Shown: piece after piece, positions 36,338-46,100 of the stretch
Numbering within the stretch: the first letter of the stretch is position 1
Layout: the number at the start of each line of letters is the position of its first letter
NCBI GenBank assembly: GCA_040223615.1
Contig: JAVKFY010000055.1
Location: 16,362-80,361, forward strand
Source: JAVKFY01 sp040223615
Lineage (GTDB): Bacteria; Pseudomonadota; Alphaproteobacteria; GCA-2731375
DNA length: 64,000 bases
Direction of reading: 5' to 3'
The notes under the pieces: model-generated
What the model was told of the DNA's origin: nothing
Databases searched by the model: none
What the model saw: the letters and a program-made list of their open reading frames with translations, nothing else
Translations under genes and position numbers: made by a program

Positions 36338-37774
36338 ATGGCGAAACTGTTGTCGAGCTACGACGCTGGTGAGTTCTTCTGCGAGCTCACTGGCCGAGGC
36401 GGTCGTCAGGCTACGCATGCCGCCAAGATACGAACCCGCCTGAACCGGATGTCGAGCATCGGCCTGCGCCGCCGCGCCGCGGCGGCCGAGCGCGAGTTGC
36501 ATAGCCTGGGTATAACCTTCACGGTCTATTCTGAGCGCGACGCGATCGACCGGGTGCTGCCCTTCGACGTGGTGCCGCGCGTCCTGTCGCCGGCCGACTG
36601 GCAGCACATCGAGGACGGCTGCAAGCAGCGGGTACAGGCCATCAATCTGTTCCTGCACGACATCTACCACGACAAGAAAATCCTGAAAGACAAGGTCGTG
36701 CCGCGCGACCTGGTGACGCGCAATGCCAACTATCGCAAGGAGATGGAAGGCGTCGACCTGCCGCACGGCACCTATGTCTCGATCGCCGGTATCGACATCG
36801 TGCGCGGTGGCAACGGCCGCTTCCAGGTGCTGGAGGATAACGCGCGCACGCCTTCGGGCGTGTCCTACGTGATCGAGAACCGGCACCTGATGCTTCGGGC
36901 CTTCCCCGACCTGGCCGACGGCATCGGCATCCGGCCGGTCTCGGACTACGGCATGCGGCTGCGCGAGGTGCTTTCCGAGATCGCGCCGGAAGGCATCGAC
37001 GATCCACAGGTGGTGTTGCTGTCGCCGGGCGTGTTCAACTCGGCCTATTTCGAGCACGTTTTCCTAGCCCGCGAGATGGGCGTGCCGCTGGTCGAGGGCC
37101 GCGACCTGGTGGTGCAGGATGACCGCGTGCACATGATCACCACCGGCGGCCTGATGCCGGTCGACGTGATCTACCGCCGCGTCGACGACAACTTCCTCGA
37201 TCCTGAAGTATTCAACCCAGGCAGCCTGCTGGGCGTACCGGGATTGATGCGGGTCTACAAGAAGGGGCGCATCGCGCTGGCCAACGCGATCGGCACCGGC
37301 GTCGCCGACGACAAGGCGATCTACGCCTACATGCCGCGGATCATAAAGTACTACCTGGACCAGGATCAGATCCTCGACAACGTCGAGACCTACCTGTGCC
37401 GCGAGAAGGACGGCTTGGCCTACACGCTGGACAATCTCGACAAGCTGGTCAGCAAGCCGGTCGGCGAATCCGGCGGCTATGGCGTGGTGATCGGCCCGCG
37501 CGCGACGCGCGCCGAGCTGGCCGAGGCGCGCAAGGCGATCGAGCGACGGCCGCGTAACTACATCGCGCAGCCGATGATCGAACTGTCGGTCTGTCCGACC
37601 CTGATCGGCAACGCCCTGGAGCCGCGCCACGTCGACCTGCGGCCCTTCATCATCACCGGCAAGCAGAGCTGGGTTCTGCCCGGCGGCCTGACGCGTGTCG
37701 CCCTGCGCAAGGGCTCGCTGGTGGTCAACTCCTCGCAGGGCGGCGGTACGAAGGATACCTGGGTCCTTGAGTAG
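36338..37774 (+). CDS. Circularly permuted type 2 ATP-grasp protein
   Basis: 478 aa, the permuted ATP-grasp (CPT2) family of predicted carboxylate-amine ligases that act with alpha-E and transglutaminase proteins. Seen: AERELHSLGITFTVYSERD, LPFDVVPRVLSPADWQHIE, QVLEDNARTPSGVSYVIENR, the acidic GRDLVVQDDRVHM, DVIYRRVDDNFLDPEVF, NAIGTGVADDKAIYAYMP, the glycine-rich nucleotide loop VSKPVGESGGYGVVIG and the closing IAQPMIELSVCPTL and DLRPFII. The ATG at 36338 is chosen; a GTG eight codons upstream is possible. It overlaps the alpha-E gene by 8 bases. A fused homologue is encoded at 40546-43128. Confidence 0.9.
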   Translation: MAKLLSSYDAGEFFCELTGRGGRQATHAAKIRTRLNRMSSIGLRRRAAAAERELHSLGITFTVYSERDAIDRVLPFDVVPRVLSPADWQHIEDGCKQRVQAINLFLHDIYHDKKILKDKVVPRDLVTRNANYRKEMEGVDLPHGTYVSIAGIDIVRGGNGRFQVLEDNARTPSGVSYVIENRHLMLRAFPDLADGIGIRPVSDYGMRLREVLSEIAPEGIDDPQVVLLSPGVFNSAYFEHVFLAREMGVPLVEGRDLVVQDDRVHMITTGGLMPVDVIYRRVDDNFLDPEVFNPGSLLGVPGLMRVYKKGRIALANAIGTGVADDKAIYAYMPRIIKYYLDQDQILDNVETYLCREKDGLAYTLDNLDKLVSKPVGESGGYGVVIGPRATRAELAEARKAIERRPRNYIAQPMIELSVCPTLIGNALEPRHVDLRPFIITGKQSWVLPGGLTRVALRKGSLVVNSSQGGGTKDTWVLE

Positions 37775-38726
37775 CCTGCTTGCCCGCTTCGCCGAGAACG
37801 CTTTCTGGATGGCGCGCTATGTCGAGCGCGTCGAGAATCTGGCCCGCATCCTCGACGTCAACGAGACCTTCGCGCGCGACGCGCACGGGGTACAGGAATG
37901 GCGCCCGATCCTGCGCCTGCATTCCGACGAGGAGGTGTTCTTCGAACACTACAAGGTCGCCGACGCCAAGTCCGTGGTGCGCTTCTATACGATCGACCGG
38001 CGCAACCCGAACTGCATCGTCAACGCGATCCATGGCGCGCGCGAGAACGCCCGCAGCCTGCGCCACCTGATCAGCCTGGAGACCTGGACCCAGATCAACA
38101 CCTTCTGGAACTGGGCCGCCGACCTGCGCGCCCATGACCTGTCGCTGAACAACCTGTCGCGGCTGTGCAGCCAGATCAAGGAAGGTTGCGAGCTGCACAC
38201 CGGCATCGCCCGCAACACCATGTATCGCGATCAGGTCTGGTTGTTCTACCAACTGGGAGAGCTGATCGAGCGCTGCGATCAGACCACGCGGCTGGTCGAC
38301 ATCAAGTATCACGCACTGACCCCGCTGACCGAGTCCGCCGGCTCCCCGGTCGATGTCGGGCAGTGGAACGCGTTGCTGCGTTCGGTCGCCGGCTATCACG
38401 GTTACCGTCGCATCTTCCCACGGCAAATGACGCCGGCGACGGTATCGCGCTTCATCCTGTTCGATCCGCACTTCCCGCGCTCGATGACCTTCTGCGTCGG
38501 CGACATCCGCGAGTTGATCCACGACCTGCTGAACCAGGAAGAACTGGCCCAGGCGAAGTTTCCGATGTTCGCGGTCAACGCGCTGGAGAAGATGCGCTAC
38601 CCCAAGCACAGCGACATCGAGCCGGCGAAAATGCATGCTTTCCTCGACGACGTGCAGGTCAAGCTGATGGACCTGACGAAGGACATCGATACCGTATTCT
38701 TCCAATCCGAGACGCGCGCGGCCTAA
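37767..38726 (+). CDS. Alpha-E domain protein
   Basis: 319 aa all-helical protein of the alpha-E family, always associated with CPT2 ATP-grasp proteins. Seen: the conserved N-terminus SLLARFAENAFWMARYVERVENLARILDVNE, the RSLRHLISLETWTQINTFW helix and DLLNQEELAQAKFPMFAVNALEKM. The TTG at 37767 overlaps the ATP-grasp stop by 8 bases, giving the normal N-terminus; no ATG or GTG would. Role unknown; it probably presents or binds the substrate of the ligase. Glutaminase follows after 16 bases, in the same direction. Confidence 0.9.
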   Translation: MSSLLARFAENAFWMARYVERVENLARILDVNETFARDAHGVQEWRPILRLHSDEEVFFEHYKVADAKSVVRFYTIDRRNPNCIVNAIHGARENARSLRHLISLETWTQINTFWNWAADLRAHDLSLNNLSRLCSQIKEGCELHTGIARNTMYRDQVWLFYQLGELIERCDQTTRLVDIKYHALTPLTESAGSPVDVGQWNALLRSVAGYHGYRRIFPRQMTPATVSRFILFDPHFPRSMTFCVGDIRELIHDLLNQEELAQAKFPMFAVNALEKMRYPKHSDIEPAKMHAFLDDVQVKLMDLTKDIDTVFFQSETRAA

Positions 38727-38742
38727 GGGGACAACCCGCCCG

Positions 38743-39660
38743 ATGGACTACGCCAGTATCCTGGGCGAGATCGCCGAGGAGGTGCGACCGGAATTCGCGC
38801 ACGGCAAGGTCGCCGACTACATCCCCGCGCTGGCCAAGGTGCCGCGCGAGAAATTCGGCATGGCGGTGTGTACGCTCGACGGCGGCGAGTACGTTGTCGG
38901 CGACGCGGAAGAGCCATTCTCGATCCAGTCGATCTCCAAGGTCTTCACCCTGGTCATGGCCATGTTGCATGTCGGCCAGGGCTACCTGTGGCGCCGGATC
39001 GGGCGCGAGCCGTCGGGCACCGCCTTCAACTCCCTGGTCCAGTTGGAGTCCGAGCACGGCATCCCGCGCAATCCGTTCATCAACGCCGGCGCCATCGTGG
39101 TCACCGACTGCATCGTGGCGCACGACGCCAATCCGCTGCTTTCGGTGGTCAACAAGGTCCGCCGGCTATCCGGCAACATGGGCGTTCACTACGACCGCGA
39201 CGTCGCCCGCTCCGAGGCCGAGAGCGGCCATCGCAACCGCGCCATCGCGCACTTTCTGAAGGCGCACCGCAACCTCGCCTCGCCGCCGGACGACGTGCTC
39301 AATGTCTACTTCCACCAGTGCGCCATCGCCATGTCCTGCCTCGACCTGGCGCGCGCCTTCCTGCCCTTCGCCAATGCCGGCGTGATACCGGCCACCGGCG
39401 AGCGGGTGCTGGGCCGCATGCGCACCCGACGGCTGAATTCGCTGATGCTGACCTGCGGGCTCTACGACAATGTCGGCAACTTTGCCTTCCGGGTCGGCAT
39501 TCCGGCCAAGTCTGGGGTCGGCGGCGGCATCTGCGGCGTGATCCCGGGCAAGCTGTCGGTGGTGGTGTGGTCGCCGGCGCTCGACGAATGGGGCAACAGC
39601 CACGTCGGCGGCAAGGCCCTGGAGAGCTTCACCTGGAAGACCGGCCTGTCGGTGTTCTGA
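38743..39660 (+). CDS. glsA: Glutaminase A
   Basis: 305 aa, beta-lactamase-fold glutaminase hydrolysing glutamine to glutamate and ammonia. Seen: the nucleophile motif PFSIQSISKVF (SxxK), NPFINAGAIVVTDCIV (substrate Asn), YFHQCAIAMSCLDLARAFLPFAN and the C-terminal KSGVGGGICGVIPGKLSVVVWSPALDEWGNS, carrying the Val/Gly lid and second Ser. GGGGA precedes the ATG. It lies directly behind the CPT2 ATP-grasp and alpha-E genes with a 16-base gap and probably shares their transcript, unusual for glsA and suggesting it supplies ammonia or trims glutamine for this system. Converges on the transglutaminase gene with a 4-base gap. Confidence 0.92.
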   Translation: MDYASILGEIAEEVRPEFAHGKVADYIPALAKVPREKFGMAVCTLDGGEYVVGDAEEPFSIQSISKVFTLVMAMLHVGQGYLWRRIGREPSGTAFNSLVQLESEHGIPRNPFINAGAIVVTDCIVAHDANPLLSVVNKVRRLSGNMGVHYDRDVARSEAESGHRNRAIAHFLKAHRNLASPPDDVLNVYFHQCAIAMSCLDLARAFLPFANAGVIPATGERVLGRMRTRRLNSLMLTCGLYDNVGNFAFRVGIPAKSGVGGGICGVIPGKLSVVVWSPALDEWGNSHVGGKALESFTWKTGLSVF

Positions 39661-39664
39661 ACCG

Positions 39665-40549
39665 CTACGCCGCCGCGTCGACCGGATTTACGTCGACGGC
39701 GACCTCGATCTCGTGCTCGCCGCCGCCGACCATGAAGCCGTTGATCGGGCTGACGTCGCCATAGTCGCGGCCCCAGCCGATGGTGATGTGCTCGTCGCCG
39801 GTCATCATGTTGTTGGTCGGGTCGAAGTCGATCCAGCCGTGGTCCGGCGACCACACCGCCAACCAGGCGTGCGACGCGTCGGCACCGATCTTCTTCGCCT
39901 GGCCCTCCGGCGGATGGGTCAGCAGGTAGCCGCTGACATAGCGCGCCGGCAGCCCGAGCCGACGCAGGCAGGCGATCTGCAGGTGCGCGAAGTCCTGGCA
40001 CACGCCCTTGCGCGTCGCCAGCACCTGCGAAACCGGCGTCGACACGTCGGTGACGCCACCCTGATACCGGAACTCGGCGAAGATGCGCTGGGTCAGCGCC
40101 AACGTCGCCTCCAGCACCGGGCGGCCGGGCGCGAACACTTCGCGCGCGAACGCCTCGACGTCGTCGGTGGCGACGATGTAGGGCGAGTCGAAGGCATACT
40201 GAACCGCGTCCAGCGCCGCCTCCGACGTCACCGTGCCAGCGCTCTCCACCACCGACTCCCACGGCGCGCTGCCGTCCAGGTCGAACACCGCACGCGGCGA
40301 CACCTCGACCCGGCTGCTGGCGTGCACGATCAACTCCTCGTGCGGGTCCTGCACCGTGAAATGCGTCACCGGATTGCCGAAATAATCGACGCTCTCCGCG
40401 CGCACCGTCGGCGCCGGCGTGACGATGATTGTGGCGCGATGACAGGTCTGGCGCGGGTTGTCGCGCGGCGTCAGGTGCAGCACATGGTGGGAGATCGACA
40501 CCGGATAGGTGTAGTCGAAGGTCGTACGGTGACTGACGTCGTAAATCAC
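39665..40549 (-). CDS. Transglutaminase-like cysteine protease/amidase, N-domain plus core
   Basis: 294 aa. A transglutaminase N-terminal beta domain (IYDVSHRTTFDYTYPVSISHHVLHLTPRDNPRQ) is followed by the papain-like core: Cys in TRKGVCQDFAHLQIACLRRLGLPARYVSGYLL, His in ASHAWLAVWSPDHGWIDFDPTNN with the Asp. These bacterial proteins are predicted peptidases or isopeptidases rather than true cross-linkers. A GTG start at 40549 overlaps the TGA of the upstream ATP-grasp/alpha-E fusion (GTGA), so translation is coupled. It is the last gene of the three-gene - strand operon. Confidence 0.9.
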   Translation of the reverse strand: MIYDVSHRTTFDYTYPVSISHHVLHLTPRDNPRQTCHRATIIVTPAPTVRAESVDYFGNPVTHFTVQDPHEELIVHASSRVEVSPRAVFDLDGSAPWESVVESAGTVTSEAALDAVQYAFDSPYIVATDDVEAFAREVFAPGRPVLEATLALTQRIFAEFRYQGGVTDVSTPVSQVLATRKGVCQDFAHLQIACLRRLGLPARYVSGYLLTHPPEGQAKKIGADASHAWLAVWSPDHGWIDFDPTNNMMTGDEHITIGWGRDYGDVSPINGFMVGGGEHEIEVAVDVNPVDAAA

Positions 40550-43128
40550 GCCCCACTCACGATCCGCTGCGGCCCCGACACATGCTGCGCCATCGAGTGG
40601 CTGAAGTAGGTCTGGGTCACGATGTTGGACAGCTCGTCCATGCCAGTCTCGGTCCGTCGTAGCAGCCGGTCGAGCGCCATTCGCGCGCCGCTTCGGCCAC
40701 TGGCCTCGGTCAGCTTCACCAGGTCGGCCAACCGCATTTCGGCGACCAGTTCGGTCACAATACGCTTCGCCGGGCTCAACACCACATCCTCGTCATGTTT
40801 CGGCATCGCCTGAATGTGGTCGTCGATCGCCTCGAGCTGGAACATCATCGAGCGCGGATTGCTGTCGTCGGCCAGCAGCAGGTCGAGCACCGCCGGTAGC
40901 CGCGCGCCCATCTTGTAGCGGCCGCGGTAGGTCATCGAGCTGTCGGCCAGCTCCAGCAGCAAGTCGAGCGTGCTGGTATGACCGGAGTGCGCCTTCGAGG
41001 TGGTGTCGCGCACCACGCGCGAGATGTAGCGCACCCGCTCGATGCGCCGGCCCAGGTCCAGGAAGCGCCAGCTATAGCCGCGCGTCATGTTCTCCATCAC
41101 CATGCCGTTCAGCGCCGCCAGGAGCTGCACCAGCCGGGTCAGCAGCTGCGAAGCGTCGGCCACCTCCTGCCCCGGCCGCAGCGTCCAGTCACGCGTCAGG
41201 TCGGACATGCTCTTCAGGATGTTCCAGGTGTCGGTCGACAGCCGCTCGCGTACCAGATCGGCGATCCGGCTGACATTGCCTAGCACCGAGGCCAGGCCGT
41301 CGGGGCTGTCGGGGTCGAACAGGATCGCCCACAATTCCGCCTCGACGGCATGCATGCCCTGCTCCAGCGCCCGCTTCGCGCGCCGCGAGGTCATGTGCTG
41401 CTGCACCACCAGCAGCGAGACCAGCCGCTCCAGCGTCTGCGCGTCGCGCAACGACGTCGCTTCGCCCGACAGGTACATCACCAGGCTGCGCAGCATCCGC
41501 ACCGCGCCTTCGGCCCGCTCCGCGTAGCGGCCGAGCCAGAACAGGTTGTCGGCCGCCCGGCTCGGCAGGTCGCGGCCGCTGCGGCGCAGGCGGACATGCT
41601 GGTCGGCGAGCAGGCTGAAGGTGTCGGCCGGCCCATCGCTCAGCACCCAGACGTCCTTGGTGATGTCGCCGGGCGTCAGCCATGGCGCCCGCGCGGTGCC
41701 ATTCTGCGCCACCCGCGCCAGGCCGCCCGGCATCACCCGATAGCCGTTCTCCGTCGCCGCCAGGTAGACGCGCAGTGTCATCGGCGCCGAATGCAGGCCG
41801 CCGTCGGGCGACCACACCGGCATGTTCGACACCGAGACCAGCTCCTGGCCGATATAGTCGCGGCCATGCCGGCGCAGGTCGTTGGCAAGCTGATCCGCCT
41901 CCGCATCGCTCAGTTCCGGCCCGATGTAGCTGTCGCGGCCGGGCGTGAACAGGGTCTTCGGCGAGACCTTGCGCACCACCAGATCGCGCAGGTTCGCCAG
42001 CACATGGTCGCGCTCCTGCGGCTGGCCGGCCCACCAGGTGGCGATCGAGGGCAGCTTCAGGTCCTGGTCCAGGAAGAAGCGCGACATCGCCGGCAGGAAG
42101 CTCAGCAGCGCCTCGTTCTCGACCACGCCGGCGCCGATCGCGTTGGCCATGGTGACGTTGCCGTCGCGCACCACCTGCAGCAGGCCGGGCACGCCCTGGA
42201 ACGAGTCGGTGCGCAGCTCCAGCGGGTCGCACATGTCGCCATTGATCCGGCGCAGCACCAGGTCGACCAGCTTCAGCCCCTCGATGGTCTTCAGGAACAG
42301 GCGGTCGTCGCGCACCGTGAGGTCGGAACCTTCGACCACCGAGTAGCCGAGATAACGCGCCAGGTAGGCATGCTCGAAATAGATGTCGCGCGCCGGGCCA
42401 GGCGACAGCAGCACCGCCAGCGGCTCGTCGCGCCGCGACATCGACAGGAAATTCTCCGAGAAGGCGTGGAAGAAGGAGGCCAGCCGCCGCACCCGCCCCT
42501 CGGCGAAGAATTCCGGCAGGCAGCGCGCGGCGACGATGCGGTTCTCCAGCGCGTAGCCCGCCCCCGACGGCGCCTGTGCCCGGTCGCTCAGCACCCACCA
42601 GCGTCCGTCCGGCGCCCGCGCCAGGTCGAAGGCGACGAAGTGCAGGAAGACATCGCCATTCACCTGCACGCCATGCGAGGGATGCAGGAATTGCGGATTG
42701 CCGAACACCAGCGCCGGCGGCAACACGCCTTCGCGCAACAGCCGCTGCGGCCCGTACAGATCCTGTAGCGCCGCGTTCAGGACCGTCGCGCGCTGGATCA
42801 GGCCAGCCTCGATCTGCTGCCAGTCGCTTGGATCGATCAACAGCGGAAACAGATCCAGCATCCACGGCCGGCTGCCGCCCTCGTCGTCGGTCGCCATGTA
42901 GGTGACGCCGTTCTCGCGCAGCAGGCGTTGCGCCACGTCGGCCGCGTCGGCGCGTTCGCCCGCGCCCATGCCCAGGAAATAATCGACGAACAAGCGCCAG
43001 TGCGGACGCAGTTCGCCGTCCGGGCCGATCATCTCGTCATAGACGCCCGGCACCCCGCGATAGGACTGCAAGAACTGGTCACGAGCCGCCATGTCGTTGG
43101 CGACCAGCTCCGACGCTGCATTGGCCAT
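40546..43128 (-). CDS. Fused CPT2 ATP-grasp and alpha-E protein
   Basis: 860 aa. Residues ~1-480 repeat the CPT2 ATP-grasp pattern (LDLFPLLIDPSDWQQIEAGL, VLSDRAQAPSGAGYALENRI, LSPGPARDIYFEHAYLARYLG, DLVLRRINGDMCDPLEL, NAIGAGVVENEALLSFLP, VRKVSPKTLFTP, YIGQELVSVSNMPVW). Residues ~530-830 repeat alpha-E (LPSRAADNLFWLGRYAERAEGAVRMLRS, RFLDLGRRIERVRYISRVV, DSNPRSMMFQLEAIDDHI). The loop VRKVSPKTLFTP lacks the Gly-rich ESGGYG of the stand-alone homologue at 36338, so nucleotide binding may differ. The ATG at 43128 is chosen over a TTG nine bases earlier. Overlaps the transglutaminase start by 4 bases and follows the DUF2126 gene. Confidence 0.9.
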   Translation of the reverse strand: MANAASELVANDMAARDQFLQSYRGVPGVYDEMIGPDGELRPHWRLFVDYFLGMGAGERADAADVAQRLLRENGVTYMATDDEGGSRPWMLDLFPLLIDPSDWQQIEAGLIQRATVLNAALQDLYGPQRLLREGVLPPALVFGNPQFLHPSHGVQVNGDVFLHFVAFDLARAPDGRWWVLSDRAQAPSGAGYALENRIVAARCLPEFFAEGRVRRLASFFHAFSENFLSMSRRDEPLAVLLSPGPARDIYFEHAYLARYLGYSVVEGSDLTVRDDRLFLKTIEGLKLVDLVLRRINGDMCDPLELRTDSFQGVPGLLQVVRDGNVTMANAIGAGVVENEALLSFLPAMSRFFLDQDLKLPSIATWWAGQPQERDHVLANLRDLVVRKVSPKTLFTPGRDSYIGPELSDAEADQLANDLRRHGRDYIGQELVSVSNMPVWSPDGGLHSAPMTLRVYLAATENGYRVMPGGLARVAQNGTARAPWLTPGDITKDVWVLSDGPADTFSLLADQHVRLRRSGRDLPSRAADNLFWLGRYAERAEGAVRMLRSLVMYLSGEATSLRDAQTLERLVSLLVVQQHMTSRRAKRALEQGMHAVEAELWAILFDPDSPDGLASVLGNVSRIADLVRERLSTDTWNILKSMSDLTRDWTLRPGQEVADASQLLTRLVQLLAALNGMVMENMTRGYSWRFLDLGRRIERVRYISRVVRDTTSKAHSGHTSTLDLLLELADSSMTYRGRYKMGARLPAVLDLLLADDSNPRSMMFQLEAIDDHIQAMPKHDEDVVLSPAKRIVTELVAEMRLADLVKLTEASGRSGARMALDRLLRRTETGMDELSNIVTQTYFSHSMAQHVSGPQRIVSGA

Positions 43129-43195
43129 CAAGCCCAACCTGAGTGATTCCTTCGTCCGATTATCTCACCGCCGCCGAAACGCCGACAAGCGCGTG

Positions 43196-46100
43196 CTAGC
43201 TGGTATGCGACCAGCGCAGGTCTAGGGTCAGCGGGAATTCCGGCCGGGTGAGATCCGGCGGCTCCGGATAGGCGCCGGCGGTGTGGCCGAACGGGAAGAA
43301 CCGTGCCAGGCGGCGGCTTTCCGCCTCGTAGCTGTTGACCGGAAACTGCTCGAAGTTGCGCCCACCGGGGTGCGCCACGTGATAGCTGCAACCGGCCACC
43401 GCGCGGCCCGACCAGCGGTCGTAGATATCGAAGGTCAGCGGCGCGTCGACCGGAATCGACGGATGCAACGCGCTGTACGGCTTCCAGGCGCGGTAGCGCA
43501 CCCCACCGACTGCCTCGCCGGCAACCCCGGTGCCGGTCAGCGGCACGCGGTAGCCGTTGCAGGCGACGAGGTAGCGCTCGCCGGTGCGGCCGGAGAGCTT
43601 GACCTGCAGCCGCTCCACCGAACTGTCGACGAAGCGCACCGTGCCGCCGGGCGCACCTTCCTCGCCCATCACGTGCCACGGCTCCAGCGCCTGGCGCAGC
43701 TCCAGCGTCATGTCGCCGTGCCCGACCTCGCCATAGAGCGGGAAGCGGAACTCCAGGTGCGGCGCGAACCAGTCCGGATCGAGCACGTAGCCGGCCCGCC
43801 GCATGTCGTCGATCACGTCCTTCAGGTCGGCCTCGACGAAGTGCGGCAGCATGAAACGGTCGTGCAGCGAGGTGCCCCAGCGCACCAGGTCGCCCTCGTA
43901 TGGCTGCTTCCAGAACCGCGCGATCAGCGCCAGCAGAAGCACCTGCTGCGCCAGGCTCATCTGCCAGTGCGGCGGCATTTCGAAGGCGCGGAACTCGACC
44001 AGACCGAGCCGCCCGGTCGGCCCGTCGGGCGAATACAGCTTGTCGATGCAGATCTCCGAGCGGTGGGTATTGCCGGTGACGTCGATCAGGATGTTGCGGA
44101 AGATCCGGTCGACCACCCACGGCGCGACCTCGCCCTCCGGCCCCGGCACCTGCGCGAACGCCAGTTCCAGCTCGTGGATCTGGTCGTGGCGCGCCTCGTC
44201 GATGCGCGGCGCCTGGCTGGTCGGGCCGATGAACAGGCCGGAGAACAGGTAGGACAGCGCCGGATGGTGCTGCCAGTAGGCCAGCAGGCTCTTCAGCAGG
44301 TCGGGCCGGCGCAGGAACGGGCTGTCCGCCGGCCGGCGCGCGCCTACGACCACGTGGTTGCCGCCGCCGGTGCCGGTGTGGCGGCCGTCGAGCATGAACT
44401 TCTCGGTGCCCAGGCGCGTCAGATGCGCGTCCTCGTACAGCGTCTCGGTGGTCTCCACCATCTCGCGCCAGCCCGACGCCGGATGGATGTTGACCTCGAT
44501 CACGCCGGGATCGGGCGTCACCCGCAGCACGTTGAGCCGCGGGTCCTCCGGCGGCGTATAGCCTTCCAGGTGGATCGGCAGCTTCAGCTCGGCGGCGGTT
44601 TCCTCGATCGCCGCGACCAGTTCGAGATAGTCCTCCGCCGCCTCGACCGGCGGCATGAACACGCAGATCCTGCCGTGACGCGGCTCCACCACCAGCGCCG
44701 AACGGACCGGCTTAACGCCGCTCGCCTTCGGCGCCACGGTCGACGTCGGTTCGCCGGCCGCGGTGCCGCTGGCGCGCTTGAACCGTTCGCGCAGTGCGTG
44801 CGGGTCGGGCAGCTCGCCGCGCGCCTCGAACGGGTCGGTCGGATGCTGGTAGGGATAGATCATCGGATCGAGGTGCGGCAGCGTCGAATAGGGCAGCCGG
44901 AAGCCGATCGGCGAGTCGCCGGGCACGACGAACAGGTGGCTGCTGCGGGTCAGCCAGCGCTCGCTGGCCCAGCGCGGGGCGCCGTCGCGATCCGCCACGC
45001 GTTGCACCGGCAGCACGAAGCCGGCCTCGTTGCCGAGCCCGCTCTCGACAATCTTGGCCAGCCGCTGGCGTTCCATCGGGTCGTCCAGCCGGCTCTTCGC
45101 CGGGTCGAGATTCTCCGGCAGCTTGCGTTCCTGGTCGAGATAGTGCCACGGGTCCTCGTAGGCCGTGATCACCCGTTCCGCACCGAGTTCCAGCCGCTCC
45201 GCGATGCCTTCGGCGAACCGGCGGGCGTCGTCCGCCACGACCTCGTAGTCACGCGTCTCGTCGGCAATCAGTTCCTGGTCGAGCCAGACCGGCTTGCCGT
45301 CGACCCGCCAGTACAGCGCGAAGGCCCAGCGCGGCAGTTGCTCGCCCGGATACCACTTGCCCTGGCCGTAGTGCAGCAGGCCGTCGGGTGCCCAGCGCCG
45401 GCGCAGCCGGTGGATCAGCTTGTCGGCCAGCTTGCGCTTGGTCGGCCCGACGGCGGCGGTGTTCCATTCGTCGCCGTCCGGTTCGTCGACGGAAACGAAG
45501 GTCGGCTCGCCACCGACGGTGAGCCGGACGTCGCCGGCATCGAGTTCGGCGTAGACCCTGTCGCCGAAGGCGTCGATCGCCGCCCACTGGTCTTCGGTGT
45601 AGGGCTTGGTGACGCGCGGGCTTTCCAGCACCCGGCGCACCGACATCTGGTGCTCGAACGACACCTCGCCCGGCTCCAGCGCGCCGCTCACCGGCGCGGC
45701 TGAGGTCGGATGCGGCGTACAGGCCAGCGGGATATGCCCCTCGCCGGCGAACAGGCCCGAGGTCGGATCGAGCCCGACCCAGCCGGCGCCCGGCAGGTAG
45801 GCTTCCGCCCAGGCGTGCAGGTCGGTGAAGTCGACCGAGGTGCCGACCGGCCCGTCCAGGGACTTCACGTCCGGCACCAGCTGGATCAGGTAACCCGAGG
45901 CGAAGCGGCTGGCGATGCCGAAGTGGCGCAGGATCTGCACCAGCAGCCAGCCGGTATCGCGGCACGAGCCGTTACCCAGCGACAGCGTCTCGTCCGGCTT
46001 TTGCACGCCGGGTTCCATGCGCACGACGTAGGCGATCTGCTGCTGCAGCCGCTGGTTCAACGCGACCAGGAAGTCGACCGTCTGCATCGGCTCGCGCGGG

